Below are positions 7,285 to 16,493 of a DNA stretch of 64,000 nt, in pieces. Positions within the stretch are counted from its first letter, which is position 1; each line of letters starts with the position of its first letter. A program made the position numbers and the translations under genes. Under the pieces are notes generated by a model that saw nothing but the letters and a program-made list of their open reading frames with translations, did not search any database and had not been told where the DNA came from. The DNA is from DATMGU01 sp035555315 (GTDB lineage Bacteria; Pseudomonadota; Alphaproteobacteria; ATCC43930; CGMCC-115725), in the NCBI GenBank assembly GCA_035555315.1, contig DATMGU010000044.1, positions 62,001 through 126,000 on the forward strand, written 5' to 3'.

Positions 7285-9656
7285 CGGGCGGGTGCCGAGC
7301 CCGGCGGCTGCTGTTCGATCAGGATCGCGGAGAACACCAAGCTCAGCACGGTGCCCAGCGCCACCGTGATGCCGATGCCGTGCAGGACCGGAATACGCGA
7401 TGCCGAGAGCACGCCGAAGCCGATGACGGTGCAGAGGTTCGCGAGGGTCAATGACGCCATGGTCCGTTCCTGATACGCGGCCGATATCTCCCGGCGCTCG
7501 AAGAAAAGAGCATAATTCGAGCCGATCCCGACGGTGAGAAGCAAGCCGACCAAATGAAAGATCGACAGCGCCTGGCCGGCCGCGACCAGCAGCGCCGCGG
7601 TCAGCACGACCGCCGCCGCCAAAGGAGCCGCGACCACGGCCGCCCGCCGCCAGGTCCGCAGGCTTGCCCATAGCAGAACGAGGATCGCCAGGCCGCCGAG
7701 CAGCGACAGCGTCACCGCCTCGCGCCGATAGGTCTGGTACAGCCGATCGGTTTCACCCTTGAGGTCGAGCAGGACGACATCCCCGCCTGAGGCGGCGGCG
7801 GATGACGCGATCGCATCGGCCAGGCGCCCCCGATCGGTGACGCCGCGCAATGGCAGCATGGCGATCCACTTGCCATTCGACGGGATTAGCCCGTTTGACT
7901 GGATCAGCAACGAATCCAGTTTGAGCGACAGGCTGGTGCCGTCGAGGGCGGCGCGGTCCAGCGGCGGCTGGGTCTTGGCGGCGGCGACCTCATCGAGGAA
8001 GGGCGCGAACAGGTCCGGACGAAACGGCAAGCCGTCCAAGGCCTGTCGCAGGTTCTGGCGCAGCGGATCGGGTGCCGGCAGGGCGGCCTGCCGCGCGGCC
8101 TGGGCGGCGCGGCTCGGCAGATACCGCGCCGGGCTGTCGAAGCCGGCGATGAGGCCCTGACCGATCAGCCCGGCGAGAGGTTCCGCCATGGCCTCGGCGG
8201 TCTGCAAGGCATGATCTTGGTCGGCGGCGGTGATCACCAGCATGAAACCGACATCCGGGGCGCCGATATCCCGGCGCAGCCGCTCATCGAGCTGCTGACC
8301 GGCCTGCGCGATCGGGCTGAGGCTGGACAGGCCGGTATCCCAGACCGACTCGCGGCGCAGGACGAGCAGCAGGATGCCCGCCCCCGCCAGCACCAGCAGC
8401 GGCAGGCGCAGCCGGGAGGCGTGGCGCAGCATCGCCAGCGTCGGGCGGGCGATGCCGGTCGCGACTCGTGGCGCGAAATCGGCGGGCAGCAACAGCGGCA
8501 GCACCCATCTGGTGACGCCGACCGCGACGACGAGGCCGCTGATCGAAAATAGCCCAAGCTGGGCCAGGCCGGTGAAACTGGAAAACAGCAGGGCGCCGAA
8601 GCCGCAGATCGAGGTGAGCACGCCCAGCCGCAGGGTCGGCCAGATTCGCGGCAGGGTCAGCGCCGGCGGGCTGCCCGGCGCGGTTTGGGTGAACAGGTAG
8701 ATCGCGTAATCGACAGCCTCGCCGATCAGCGTGACGCCGAAGCCCAGCGTGATGCCATGAACCGAGCCGAAGCCCAGGCTGACCGCGGCGACACCCGCCA
8801 AGGCGCCCGACGCGACCGGCAGCAGGGCCAGTGCCAGCACCCGGGGCGAGCGATAGACCGTCAACAGCAGACCCGCGACCAGCACCGTCGCCAGCATGGA
8901 AAAGCGCCAGGCATCGCCCTCGATCCGGTTCCGCGTCGCGACCGAGAAAACACCTGGACCGCTCATGACCAGACGGGCCGTCTCGGCCCCGCCAATGGAT
9001 CGTTTGGCCTCATCGAAGCCGGCGCGGATCACACCGATGACGGATTGCTGGGCGTCGATATCGAAGCCCGGCGCGCTGGTTTGCGCGACCAGCAGCGCGC
9101 GCGCGCCATCCGGCGAGAACCAGACGCCCTCGCGGCTCGCCGGCCGTGCCTGGCCCGACAGCCCCTCCAGCAGATGCAGCAGCTCGCCCGTGGGATCGTC
9201 GGGCAGCACGCGCTTTACCAGAAGGCCGGTCGGCGATGTCAAAAGCTGCAGATCGTTTTCGAGCGCCACGCGCAAACCGGCGGTGGAGAACCGCTCCGCC
9301 GTCACCGCGTCGCTCAGGAGATAGCGGTTACGCCATAGGAATTGCTGGTCGCGATCGGCGCCCATCGACTCGCCATTCTCGACCGATACGAGGCTCCGAT
9401 CCGCGCGCAGCCGTGCCGCCAGCGCCTTGCCGAGCGGCGCCAGCGCCGCCGGGGGGGCGCCCTCGATGCCGATCAAAATCAGCCGCGAGACGACGCCATC
9501 GCGCAGTTGTTCGACCAGCACCTGCTGGGCGGCCGATGGCGACCGGGGGAGAAAAGCCGAAAGATCGGTGGTCACCGTCGTCCGGCTGATCACGCCGAAC
9601 GACACCAGGATGACTGTCAGCCATAGGCCGATCGGCAGCCAGCGCGATCGGCTCAC
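7281..9656 (-). CDS. MMPL/RND-family lipid exporter, ApeM-like
   Basis: The product is 791 residues. It has an N-terminal membrane helix, a large periplasmic loop, a block of five to six membrane helices near residues 250-400, a second periplasmic loop, and a final helix block from about 640. The paired MMPL motifs GEAVDYAIY and VGIGSNYALFF sit in the two halves. MMPL proteins move lipid-linked products across or out of the inner membrane using proton motive force. The start is GTG at 9656, overlapping the LolA-like stop as GTGA. With the adjacent LolA-like carrier it probably moves the ACP-built polyene lipid toward the outer membrane. Confidence 0.9.
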   Translation of the reverse strand: MSRSRWLPIGLWLTVILVSFGVISRTTVTTDLSAFLPRSPSAAQQVLVEQLRDGVVSRLILIGIEGAPPAALAPLGKALAARLRADRSLVSVENGESMGADRDQQFLWRNRYLLSDAVTAERFSTAGLRVALENDLQLLTSPTGLLVKRVLPDDPTGELLHLLEGLSGQARPASREGVWFSPDGARALLVAQTSAPGFDIDAQQSVIGVIRAGFDEAKRSIGGAETARLVMSGPGVFSVATRNRIEGDAWRFSMLATVLVAGLLLTVYRSPRVLALALLPVASGALAGVAAVSLGFGSVHGITLGFGVTLIGEAVDYAIYLFTQTAPGSPPALTLPRIWPTLRLGVLTSICGFGALLFSSFTGLAQLGLFSISGLVVAVGVTRWVLPLLLPADFAPRVATGIARPTLAMLRHASRLRLPLLVLAGAGILLLVLRRESVWDTGLSSLSPIAQAGQQLDERLRRDIGAPDVGFMLVITAADQDHALQTAEAMAEPLAGLIGQGLIAGFDSPARYLPSRAAQAARQAALPAPDPLRQNLRQALDGLPFRPDLFAPFLDEVAAAKTQPPLDRAALDGTSLSLKLDSLLIQSNGLIPSNGKWIAMLPLRGVTDRGRLADAIASSAAASGGDVVLLDLKGETDRLYQTYRREAVTLSLLGGLAILVLLWASLRTWRRAAVVAAPLAAAVVLTAALLVAAGQALSIFHLVGLLLTVGIGSNYALFFERREISAAYQERTMASLTLANLCTVIGFGVLSASRIPVLHGIGITVALGTVLSLVFSAILIEQQPPGSAPAR

Positions 9657-10270
9657 GGCGTATCCTGGGTGATGGTCATGATCGAGCGATCGCCATCCGC
9701 CTCGCGGATCTCGATGCTCTGAAGCTGCGCGGCCTCGCCCTGGACGCGGATCGATTGGATCGCCGCCCGCATCTTCGCGTCGCGCGGCAGCAGCAGCAAT
9801 TGCCAGGCGGTCTCACGCCCCTCGATGCTCACGTCGTAGAACCGGTTGAGCGCGCCGAGGTCGCCGGCCAGCGTGCCGCGGATGCTTTCGACGAAACCCC
9901 AGATCTCCGGGTACTCCGGCAAATCCACGACGCGATGCTGGCCGTCGGCCTGATCGATCGTCAGCTTGTCCTGCTCCACCACCAGCCGTTCCGGCTTCGG
10001 CGTCAGCGTGTTCTTTTCCAGTCGGGATGGGGCGGAGTAGACCAGCGTTCCGGCGGAATCGACCGGCTGGGTCAGCATGTTCAGGTATTTTCGGTCGACG
10101 AAATGCGCCCGTGCCGTTTTCACCTGGCCCAAGAGGCCCATCAGGCGCTCGACGCTCCACGCCGCATCGGCGCGTGCAGGAGCGGGAAGACTGGCGGAGA
10201 CGCAGAGCAGCAGCAAGCCGATGAAGCGGCGCCCGGTGAAGCAGGGGCCGATGAATCGTATGACGGCCAT
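9653..10270 (-). CDS. LolA-like outer-membrane lipid/lipoprotein carrier (ApeL-like)
   Basis: The product is 205 residues with a signal peptide (hydrophobic stretch around residues 16-34, then an Ala-rich cleavage region before AWSVERL). The remainder fits the LolA/LolB beta-barrel-like fold found as a dedicated carrier in aryl-polyene clusters. It would ferry the hydrophobic product through the periplasm from the MMPL pump. It is coupled to the exporter by GTGA overlap and follows the acyltransferase by 2 nt. General LolA works with LolB and LolCDE; none of these is encoded here, which supports a pathway-specific role. Confidence 0.82.
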   Translation of the reverse strand: MAVIRFIGPCFTGRRFIGLLLLCVSASLPAPARADAAWSVERLMGLLGQVKTARAHFVDRKYLNMLTQPVDSAGTLVYSAPSRLEKNTLTPKPERLVVEQDKLTIDQADGQHRVVDLPEYPEIWGFVESIRGTLAGDLGALNRFYDVSIEGRETAWQLLLLPRDAKMRAAIQSIRVQGEAAQLQSIEIREADGDRSIMTITQDTP

Positions 10271-10272
10271 GG

Positions 10273-11184
10273 CTAATGCCAGAAGTCGAAGAAATTGAAC
10301 CAGTTATAGGGTGCTGAACGGGTGTGATGCTCGATCCGTTCCGCATAATGGCGAATTGCCTGCTCGATCGCCGCCTCACGGTCGTCGCGCGCCACGGCGG
10401 AGAAATCCGCCAGCAGCTCGAAATGGACCTCATAACGGTTGCCGCCGCGATAGAGGCCCACGCCCAACATGACCGGCCGCTTCAGCAGCGCCGCCATGCG
10501 GAACGGCCCGGTGGCGAAGGCCGCGGGCTCGCCCAAGAACGGATACCGGATGTCGCCGTGGCTTTTGCCGTCGATGGTCCGGTCGGTCAGCAGGCCGACG
10601 AAATCGCCGCGTTCCAGACATTCCTCGACGCGCAGCATGGAACCCAGCCGGCCGAGGCCGATCACTTCGACGGTCCGGCTCGCATTGATGGCGCCCAGCA
10701 CGGAACTTATCTTTCGGGCGTTGTCCTCGAACATCGCGAGATCGACGCGCAGGCCCGGCTGCGCATGGCCGAGCGCGCGGATCACCTCGAAGCTGCCGAG
10801 ATGCGCGCCGAACATCAGACAGCCCTCGCCGCTGGCGAGGAAGTTCGCCGCGAGCGCTTCCCCATGGATACGGATATCGAATAGCGCCTGCTGATCGTTG
10901 AGCAGGAACACCCGGTCCAGCAGGCAGGAGGCGAAGGCGTGATAGTGGCGGAACAGATCGATGAAGCCGATCGACCGGCCGAGGACCTTGCGCAGATAGG
11001 CACCCGACGACCGGCGCGGCTTGCGGGAGAACAGCACGAAATAGACGCAGATCGGGTGCAGCAGCAGGCGGGCGACCGGCCGTCCCAACCGCAAGGCGAT
11101 CCAGACGATCAGCTTGATCGTCGCGACATTGCTGCGCTCCCGCCGATCAAGCCACTCCTGCGTCGTTCCGGGGGCTAGGATCAA
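10273..11184 (-). CDS. Lysophospholipid-type acyltransferase (LPLAT/HtrB superfamily)
   Basis: The product is 303 residues. It contains GAHLGSFEV, the H-x4-D/E catalytic motif of LpxL/HtrB-like acyltransferases, near residue 125. A hydrophobic N-terminal segment (residues 22-50) should hold it at the inner membrane. In aryl-polyene pathways an acyltransferase of this family moves the ACP-bound chain onto a lipid or glycerol-type acceptor. The start overlaps the dehydratase stop (ATGA). The acceptor cannot be read from sequence. Confidence 0.87.
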   Translation of the reverse strand: MILAPGTTQEWLDRRERSNVATIKLIVWIALRLGRPVARLLLHPICVYFVLFSRKPRRSSGAYLRKVLGRSIGFIDLFRHYHAFASCLLDRVFLLNDQQALFDIRIHGEALAANFLASGEGCLMFGAHLGSFEVIRALGHAQPGLRVDLAMFEDNARKISSVLGAINASRTVEVIGLGRLGSMLRVEECLERGDFVGLLTDRTIDGKSHGDIRYPFLGEPAAFATGPFRMAALLKRPVMLGVGLYRGGNRYEVHFELLADFSAVARDDREAAIEQAIRHYAERIEHHTRSAPYNWFNFFDFWH

Positions 11185-11507
11185 ACCGACGCTCCCAACC
11201 AGCCGATGCTGCCGGTCAACACGGTCCGGTGCGCGACGACGCAGTCGAATTTAACGCCCCCGAATCTGGTGTCGCTGGCCGGCAGATCCTCGCAGCGGAT
11301 CTCCATACGGTCGCCCGGCCGGACCGGGTGGAGGAATTTGGCGGCGCGAATCTCGTAGGCGGTATGCCGGCCGGCCAGATCCGCCGCCCGCAGCACCGCT
11401 TCCAGCAGCACGGCGCCGGGAATGATCGGGTTGCCCGGGAAATGGCCCTCGGCCGTCGGATGGTCGACGGCGAACAGATGATCCGAGATCGACGCCATGG
11501 CGGCCAT
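11181..11507 (-). CDS. Hotdog-fold dehydratase, FabZ/ApeI-like
   Basis: The product is 108 residues. It carries GHFPGNPIIPGAVLLEA, close to the FabA/FabZ active-site segment with its His. It is short for FabZ (about 145), which is usual for the ApeI-type protein. Two starts are possible: the ATG at 11507, which overlaps the ligase stop by one base, or an ATG three codons later. It would act on beta-hydroxyacyl-ACP or edit acyl-ACP intermediates. It pairs with the ApeP-like dehydratase at the other end of the operon. Confidence 0.87.
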   Translation of the reverse strand: MAAMASISDHLFAVDHPTAEGHFPGNPIIPGAVLLEAVLRAADLAGRHTAYEIRAAKFLHPVRPGDRMEIRCEDLPASDTRFGGVKFDCVVAHRTVLTGSIGWLGASV

Positions 11508-12853
11508 TATCCGCCGGCGGCCGCGGATCGCGCGATCAGCTCCAGCGCCGCCTCGCGGGGCAGTTTTCCGGTGGCGTTGCGCGGCAGGGCATCGACCAGG
11601 CGCAGCGGCCGGGGCAGAAACGGCCGGTCGACGCGGCTGCGCAAGGCGGCGAGGATCGCCTCGGCGGTGAGGCCGGGGGCGACGACGAAGGCGGTCAGCC
11701 GGGTGACGCCGTCCGGCACCTCCTCGGGCATGACGAAGACTCCGTCCAAGACGCCAGGTATCGAATTCAGCTGAAAGTTGAGATGCGCCAGCGACGTCCG
11801 CTTGCCGGCGATATTGACCAGATCGGCCAACCGGCCATGCAGCAGGAAACGATCCGGCGCCCGCAGGTCGATGATGTCGGCCAGCAGCGCGTCCTTGGCC
11901 AGGAAATCGCCCTGGGCCCAGGTGCCGTGTTCATCTTGCCGCAACGTGATGCCGGGTAGGCACTGCCACGCCTCGCCGGCGACCGGGCGGCGCGTGGCGA
12001 TCTGGCCGGCTTCGGCGCAGCCATAGATCTCGTGGAGCGGGGCGCCGAAGGCGGCCTCCGCCGCCGCGGCGGTTTGCGGGGCCAGCGGCGCCGTCGCCGA
12101 GAGCACGAAGTCCAGCTTGGGCAGACCGCTGGGATCCGCCAGCAAGGCGCGCAGATGGATCGGCGTGGTGACCAGCAGGCGCGGCCCCGGCAGTTCCGCG
12201 AGTGCCGCCGCGATATCGCCCGGATAGAACGGCCGTCCCGCATGCATCGCGATGCCATGCTGCAGGGCGAGCAGCACGGTCGATTCCAGGCCATACATAT
12301 GCTGCTGCGGCACGGTGCCCAGCAGGGTCACGGCTTCGCCGCCGGCGATCCCCAGCGCGGCACCGGCGCCGAGCGTGCTGCCGACCAGGGAGCCCCAGCT
12401 CTTGACCTGCGGCATGGGGTCGCCGGTCGATCCGGAGGTGAACGCGATCGCGGCGATCTGGTCGGCCGGAAAGGCCGGCGCCTCGGCGGCGGCGGGGTGG
12501 GTGATCGTTTCGGGATACGCGATGCGCGGGATCGGCGGCGGGGCGGCTTTCCCGTCGGTGAGGGCGGCGAGCCCCGGATGCTGCGCCGCCAGGCGCCGCA
12601 GCAAGGCCGGCGTGTCGTTCGGCGGCAACAGGCTGATCCGCCCCTGGCACAACGCCGCGGCGAGCCCGACCGTGAAGCGGTAGCGGTCGGCGCAGAGATT
12701 GAGCACGGGCCCGTCCGCCGGCCCGACCGCCCGCAGGGCCGCCGCCACCGTCGCGACCTCGGCCAGGAAATGCCGGACCGTGATGGCCCGGCCCCGCCGC
12801 CAAGCCATGATCCGATCCGGGTTGTCGTGGCGGAGCAGGGGCAGTGGCGTCAT
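11507..12853 (-). CDS. AMP-dependent acyl ligase (ApeH-like starter-activating enzyme)
   Basis: The product is 448 residues from the ATG at 12853, fixed by ATGA overlap with the membrane-protein gene. The adenylation motif AFTSGSTGDP is near residue 138, followed by YGCAEAG, the D-hairpin region DRFLLHGRLADL, and a C-terminal NATGKLPR with the catalytic Lys. It would activate a free carboxylic acid as acyl-AMP and load it on the operon ACP. In aryl-polyene pathways the substrate is 4-hydroxybenzoate-like. It is shorter than a general acyl-CoA synthetase (about 550), as is normal for this subgroup. The starter acid is not readable from sequence. Confidence 0.88.
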   Translation of the reverse strand: MTPLPLLRHDNPDRIMAWRRGRAITVRHFLAEVATVAAALRAVGPADGPVLNLCADRYRFTVGLAAALCQGRISLLPPNDTPALLRRLAAQHPGLAALTDGKAAPPPIPRIAYPETITHPAAAEAPAFPADQIAAIAFTSGSTGDPMPQVKSWGSLVGSTLGAGAALGIAGGEAVTLLGTVPQQHMYGLESTVLLALQHGIAMHAGRPFYPGDIAAALAELPGPRLLVTTPIHLRALLADPSGLPKLDFVLSATAPLAPQTAAAAEAAFGAPLHEIYGCAEAGQIATRRPVAGEAWQCLPGITLRQDEHGTWAQGDFLAKDALLADIIDLRAPDRFLLHGRLADLVNIAGKRTSLAHLNFQLNSIPGVLDGVFVMPEEVPDGVTRLTAFVVAPGLTAEAILAALRSRVDRPFLPRPLRLVDALPRNATGKLPREAALELIARSAAAGG

Positions 12854-13539
12854 CGGGCGAGACGGCCCGGCTGACCGGCGGTCCGACCGGCGGCCTGGTC
12901 GGTTCTCTGCGCCGCCGCCTGGGCGGTGAAGACGCGAATGAGGTCGGCGATCTTGCCGTGGGAATGGTGGCGAAACCGCGCCAGGCGATAGCCGTATTCG
13001 CAAGCGAACATCAGCACGGTCAGGGGCCATTCCAGCACGTTCACGAACAGCGACCAAGTGTCGGCCGAGGCAAAGAGGTACAGCACCAGCGAGCCCAGCA
13101 ATTGGGCGGCGAAGAACCAGCACCAGGCCCAGGTGACCCGCCTCGTATAGGCCACCATGTCGCCGGGCAGCCCGCCGCGTACCTTTCGAGCGACGATGGT
13201 GATCAGCGCCTCGCGCCCCGGCAGCAGGGTGCCGCCGAACAGGGCCAGCATGCCGATGTAAACCGCCGCGTGGCGGGCGCCGGAAGCCACGATCATGCCG
13301 CCGCGCGCGGAATACCAGGTGGTCGCCACCATCAGGGCGATGCCCGCCACCACCCACCACCGGTAAGGATGCCGGGACCGCAGCAGCAGGGTCACCACCG
13401 CCGCCGCTTGAAGCAGATTCAGCACGAGCACGAGCATGGTCCATTTCCCGGTCGCGACCGAGGCATGGATCAGGACCGGGTACACGGTCAGCGCCACGGC
13501 CACCGTTGCTTTGCCGACCCAGGCGGCCGTCACCCGCAT
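12850..13539 (-). CDS. Predicted inner-membrane protein of the polyene operon (COG4648-like)
   Basis: The product is 229 residues with about six membrane segments between residues 10 and 180 and a basic, Ala/Arg-rich cytoplasmic tail. No enzymatic motif is visible. Proteins of this type are found in the same position, next to the acyl ligase, in aryl-polyene clusters, and their role is unknown. The stop overlaps the ligase start, and the ACP lies 33 nt upstream, so it belongs to the operon. Confidence 0.8.
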   Translation of the reverse strand: MRVTAAWVGKATVAVALTVYPVLIHASVATGKWTMLVLVLNLLQAAAVVTLLLRSRHPYRWWVVAGIALMVATTWYSARGGMIVASGARHAAVYIGMLALFGGTLLPGREALITIVARKVRGGLPGDMVAYTRRVTWAWCWFFAAQLLGSLVLYLFASADTWSLFVNVLEWPLTVLMFACEYGYRLARFRHHSHGKIADLIRVFTAQAAAQRTDQAAGRTAGQPGRLAR

Positions 13540-13572
13540 CGACTCACCCAGCGTTTCTTGTCAGCCGGCGCC

Positions 13573-13848
13573 TCATTTCACCCGGTGTTCTTCGATATGC
13601 TGGTTGAGGCTGCGCAGCGAGCTGAAGGTCTTTTCGTTATCGGCATCGTCCGACCGCAATTTGAACCCATAGGCCTTTGAGATGGCGAGCGCGATTTCCA
13701 GAATATCGATCGAGTCCAAGCCCAGGCCTTCGCCATAGAGCGGGGCATCCGGGTCGATCTCGGTGGCTTGGATCTCGAGATTTAGGGTGGTGACGATCAA
13801 TTGCGCAAGTTCCAGTTCCTGCGCGCTATGCACCTTTAGCTCAGTCAT
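13573..13848 (-). CDS. Acyl carrier protein of the polyene operon
   Basis: The product is 91 residues from the ATG at 13848 (MTELKVHSA); an earlier in-frame start at 13908 is less likely. The phosphopantetheine site is GLGLDSIDILE, with the Ser in the usual DSI/DSL context. It carries the growing chain between ligase, ketosynthase, ketoreductase and dehydratases. It is the first gene of the minus-strand operon, so the operon promoter should lie in 13849-14010. Characterised aryl-polyene clusters carry two ACPs; only one is found here. Confidence 0.93.
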   Translation of the reverse strand: MTELKVHSAQELELAQLIVTTLNLEIQATEIDPDAPLYGEGLGLDSIDILEIALAISKAYGFKLRSDDADNEKTFSSLRSLNQHIEEHRVK

Positions 13849-14010
13849 CTCAGCCTGTGAAATCACTCGGTCGACCCTAAAACAGTGGAGGATGGCACGC
13901 TGCATCATATTCTAACACAACCCCGCGCCGACATCTTAGCGAATGAATGTACGGGTTTGGTTGTGATTTTCTTAGTCTGGGGCAGCGCGGCCGGTCGATG
14001 GGGGAGGCTC

Positions 14011-14733
14011 ATGGCATACATTGGCAAAGGCGGCAAAGGCGCCGTCATTGGCAAAGGCGGCAAAGGCGCCGTCGCGATCTGGAACGGCATCACGGATGCC
14101 GGCCGGGGCGAATTCCTCGCCTGGCATAATCGCGAACACATTCTGGAGCGGGTCGGCATTCCGGGATTTCATCGCGGGCGCCGCTATAGCGCCCTTGAGG
14201 GAGATCCGGAGTTCTTTACCCTCTATGACGTCGCGGATGTCGACGTCCTGTCCGGTGCCGATTATCTGGCGCGGCTGGCGGCGCCGACGCCGTGGACCCG
14301 GCGCGTCATGCCGGCCTTTACCGACATGGCGCGGGCCCTGACGCGGGTCGTCGTATCGCGCGGTCTGGGCGAGGGCGGGGTGCTCGCCACGCTGCGTTTC
14401 GAGACGCATGACGAGGCGGGCTTGGCGGCGTCGGTCGAGGCCGCCGCCGGCCGCGTCCTGGAGGCGCATCCCGAGATCGTCGGAGTGCATCTGTGCTGCG
14501 CCGATGTCGCGGCGAGCAGTGTGGAGACCGCCGAACGCAAGGCGCGCGGCGGCACCACCGATGTCCCTCGGACCATTATACTGATCGAAGGCACCGATCC
14601 GGCGGTGGTCCGGCAGGTCGGCGAGGCGGCGTTCCCCGATGCGCTGCTGGCCCGTCATGGCGCCACCGGCTGCCTACGCGGTCTCTATCGCCACGAGATC
14701 TCGATCTCGGGACAGGAACTCGGCCGCTTCTGA
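14011..14733 (+). CDS. EthD/DUF4286-like dimeric alpha-beta barrel protein
   Basis: The product is 240 residues from the ATG at 14011. The segment AIWNGITDAGRGEFLAWHNREH and the following RYSALEG are typical of EthD-like ferredoxin-fold proteins, whose members bind or modify small organic molecules. A second, weaker half follows (residues 120-235). The N-terminus holds a nine-residue perfect duplication (IGKGGKGAV twice) from a 27-bp tandem repeat, probably recent. The gene is divergent from the polyene operon and shares its upstream region. Its function is not known. Confidence 0.75.
   Translation: MAYIGKGGKGAVIGKGGKGAVAIWNGITDAGRGEFLAWHNREHILERVGIPGFHRGRRYSALEGDPEFFTLYDVADVDVLSGADYLARLAAPTPWTRRVMPAFTDMARALTRVVVSRGLGEGGVLATLRFETHDEAGLAASVEAAAGRVLEAHPEIVGVHLCCADVAASSVETAERKARGGTTDVPRTIILIEGTDPAVVRQVGEAAFPDALLARHGATGCLRGLYRHEISISGQELGRF
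14020..14073 (+). repeat. 27-bp perfect tandem duplication within a coding start
   Basis: Units 14020-14046 and 14047-14073 are identical and in frame. They add nine residues near the N-terminus of the EthD-like protein. Confidence 0.95.
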
Positions 14734-14751
14734 CCGGCACTCCCTATCAAT

Positions 14752-14783
14752 GCAAACTCTGATCTGGGCAAACTCTGATCTGG
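14752..14783 (+). repeat. 16-bp perfect tandem duplication between genes
   Basis: GCAAACTCTGATCTGG occurs twice head to tail in the gap between the EthD-like and gamma-glutamyltransferase-like genes. Confidence 0.95.
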
Positions 14784-14836
14784 CGGCACGCTCCAAATAT
14801 GCTAGCCATGAGGCATGTCATGGGGGAGCCTGGTTG

Positions 14837-16417
14837 ATGTCCTATAGCCCGTCGTCTCATCTCACGCAGCATTGGCACCTGACCAAGCCGGCCGCTACCG
14901 GCAAGCGGGGCATGGTGGTGTCGCAATCGAAAGCCGCCGCCGAGGCGGGCATCGCCATCCTCGATGCCGGCGGCAACGCGGTCGACGCGGCGGTCGCCGC
15001 CGCCCTGGCGCTGGCAACCGCCGAGCCGTGGAATTCCGGCCTGGGCGGCATCGGTTTCGCCCTGGTGCACCGCGCCGGCCAGCCGCGCGCGGAGGTGGTC
15101 GATTTCGGACCGGTGGCGCCGCGCGGCCTCGATCCCTCGCATTTCAAGCTGACCGGCCGGATGAAGCAGGACCTGTTCGCCTGGCCGGAGGTCGAGGATG
15201 ACGCCAATATCCACGGCCCGCTGTCCTTCGCCGTCCCGTCGGCGACCGCGGGCTATGCCCATATGCACAAGCTGTGGGGCCGGTTGCCGCTGGCGGAGGT
15301 GATCACTCCGGCGGTGGCGTTGGCCAAGCGCGGCCTGCCCGCCGATTGGTTCACTACCCTCAAGATCGCCAGTTCGGCGGCCGTGCTGCGGCGCTATTCG
15401 GAAAGTGCCCGCATCTATCTGCCGGGCGATCTGCCGCCGGTGGCGCCCTATCAGGGCAAGCCCGGCTTTCTCCGGCAGGGCAAGCTGTCGGAAACGCTGG
15501 AGCGGCTGGCCCATGCGGGCTTGCGCGATTTCTACGAAGGCGACGTCGCGGCCGGCATCGCCGCCGATGTGAAGGCGATGGGCGGCGTGCTGTCGCTGGA
15601 CGATCTGCGGCGGTGTCAGGCGCGTGTCCTGCCGGCGACGGAGGTGACCTGGCGCGGCCGCACGCTGCAGCTGCCCGGCGGCCTTACCGCGGCGCCGACG
15701 CTCACCCGCGTGCTCGACCAGATGGCCGATGCGCCCTATGGCGACATGCCGTCCGCTGCGTGGTACGCCGCCCTGGCCCGCGCCATGAAGCTCGCCTACG
15801 CGGAGCGCCTCGCGGGGCTGGGCGATGCCGAGCCGAAGGCCGCGGAAAGCTGCACCACCCATCTCACCGTCGCCGATGTCGAGGGCACGATGGTGTCGAT
15901 GACCACGACGCTGCTCTCGTCGATGGGCAGCCGCGTCGTGCTGCCCGGCTCGGGCGTGCTGATGAACAACGGCGTGATGTGGTTCGACCCGAGACCGGAT
16001 CAGCCGAATTCGATCGCCCCCGGCAAGCGGCCGCTGACCAATATGCTGCCGGTGATCCTGAAGGATGGCGACCGGCCCTGGATCGCCGCCGGCGCCTCGG
16101 GCGGCCGCCGTATCCTGGCCTCGGTCTTCCAATTGCTGACCTTCGCGGCGGATTTCGGCATGGACCCGGAGACCGCGGCCCATCATCCGCGCATCGACGT
16201 GTCCGGCCCGGACGCCGTCACCGCCGACCAGCGGCTCTCGGCGGAGACGATCGCGGCGCTCGAAGCCGAGGGGCCGACCGAGATCGTCGAGCACGCGGTC
16301 ATGCCGGTGAACTTCGCCTGCCCGAACCTGATCGCGCGCAACCCGGACGGCAGCTATACCGGCATCAGCGACGCCGTGTCGCCATGGTCCGCCGCGGTGG
16401 CGCAGGGCAGCGCATGA
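14837..16417 (+). CDS. Gamma-glutamyltransferase-family Ntn hydrolase
   Basis: The product is 526 residues from the ATG at 14837, preceded by a GGGGGAG ribosome-binding site. It has the family pattern GGNAVDAAVAA near the N-terminus and GLGGIGF. The self-cleavage region around ESCTTHLTV gives the catalytic Thr, followed by SSMGSRV and MNNGVMWF. Members cleave themselves into two subunits and hydrolyse or transfer gamma-glutamyl groups, or act as acylases. There is no signal peptide, unlike classical periplasmic GGT, so a cytoplasmic role or a non-glutathione substrate is likely. It may be co-transcribed with the EthD-like gene. Confidence 0.88.
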   Translation: MSYSPSSHLTQHWHLTKPAATGKRGMVVSQSKAAAEAGIAILDAGGNAVDAAVAAALALATAEPWNSGLGGIGFALVHRAGQPRAEVVDFGPVAPRGLDPSHFKLTGRMKQDLFAWPEVEDDANIHGPLSFAVPSATAGYAHMHKLWGRLPLAEVITPAVALAKRGLPADWFTTLKIASSAAVLRRYSESARIYLPGDLPPVAPYQGKPGFLRQGKLSETLERLAHAGLRDFYEGDVAAGIAADVKAMGGVLSLDDLRRCQARVLPATEVTWRGRTLQLPGGLTAAPTLTRVLDQMADAPYGDMPSAAWYAALARAMKLAYAERLAGLGDAEPKAAESCTTHLTVADVEGTMVSMTTTLLSSMGSRVVLPGSGVLMNNGVMWFDPRPDQPNSIAPGKRPLTNMLPVILKDGDRPWIAAGASGGRRILASVFQLLTFAADFGMDPETAAHHPRIDVSGPDAVTADQRLSAETIAALEAEGPTEIVEHAVMPVNFACPNLIARNPDGSYTGISDAVSPWSAAVAQGSA

Positions 16418-16493
16418 TCAAGCGATCATGGATAAACACCCGGGTCTGGAGCGTTGTCGTGAAGAGTGCGTGTGCGCTCGGTAGACTATCTTG

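Noticed and set aside
13573..13908. Longer start for the polyene ACP
   Set aside because: The extra 20 residues are not ACP-like, while MTELKVHSA at 13848 gives the normal carrier-protein length.
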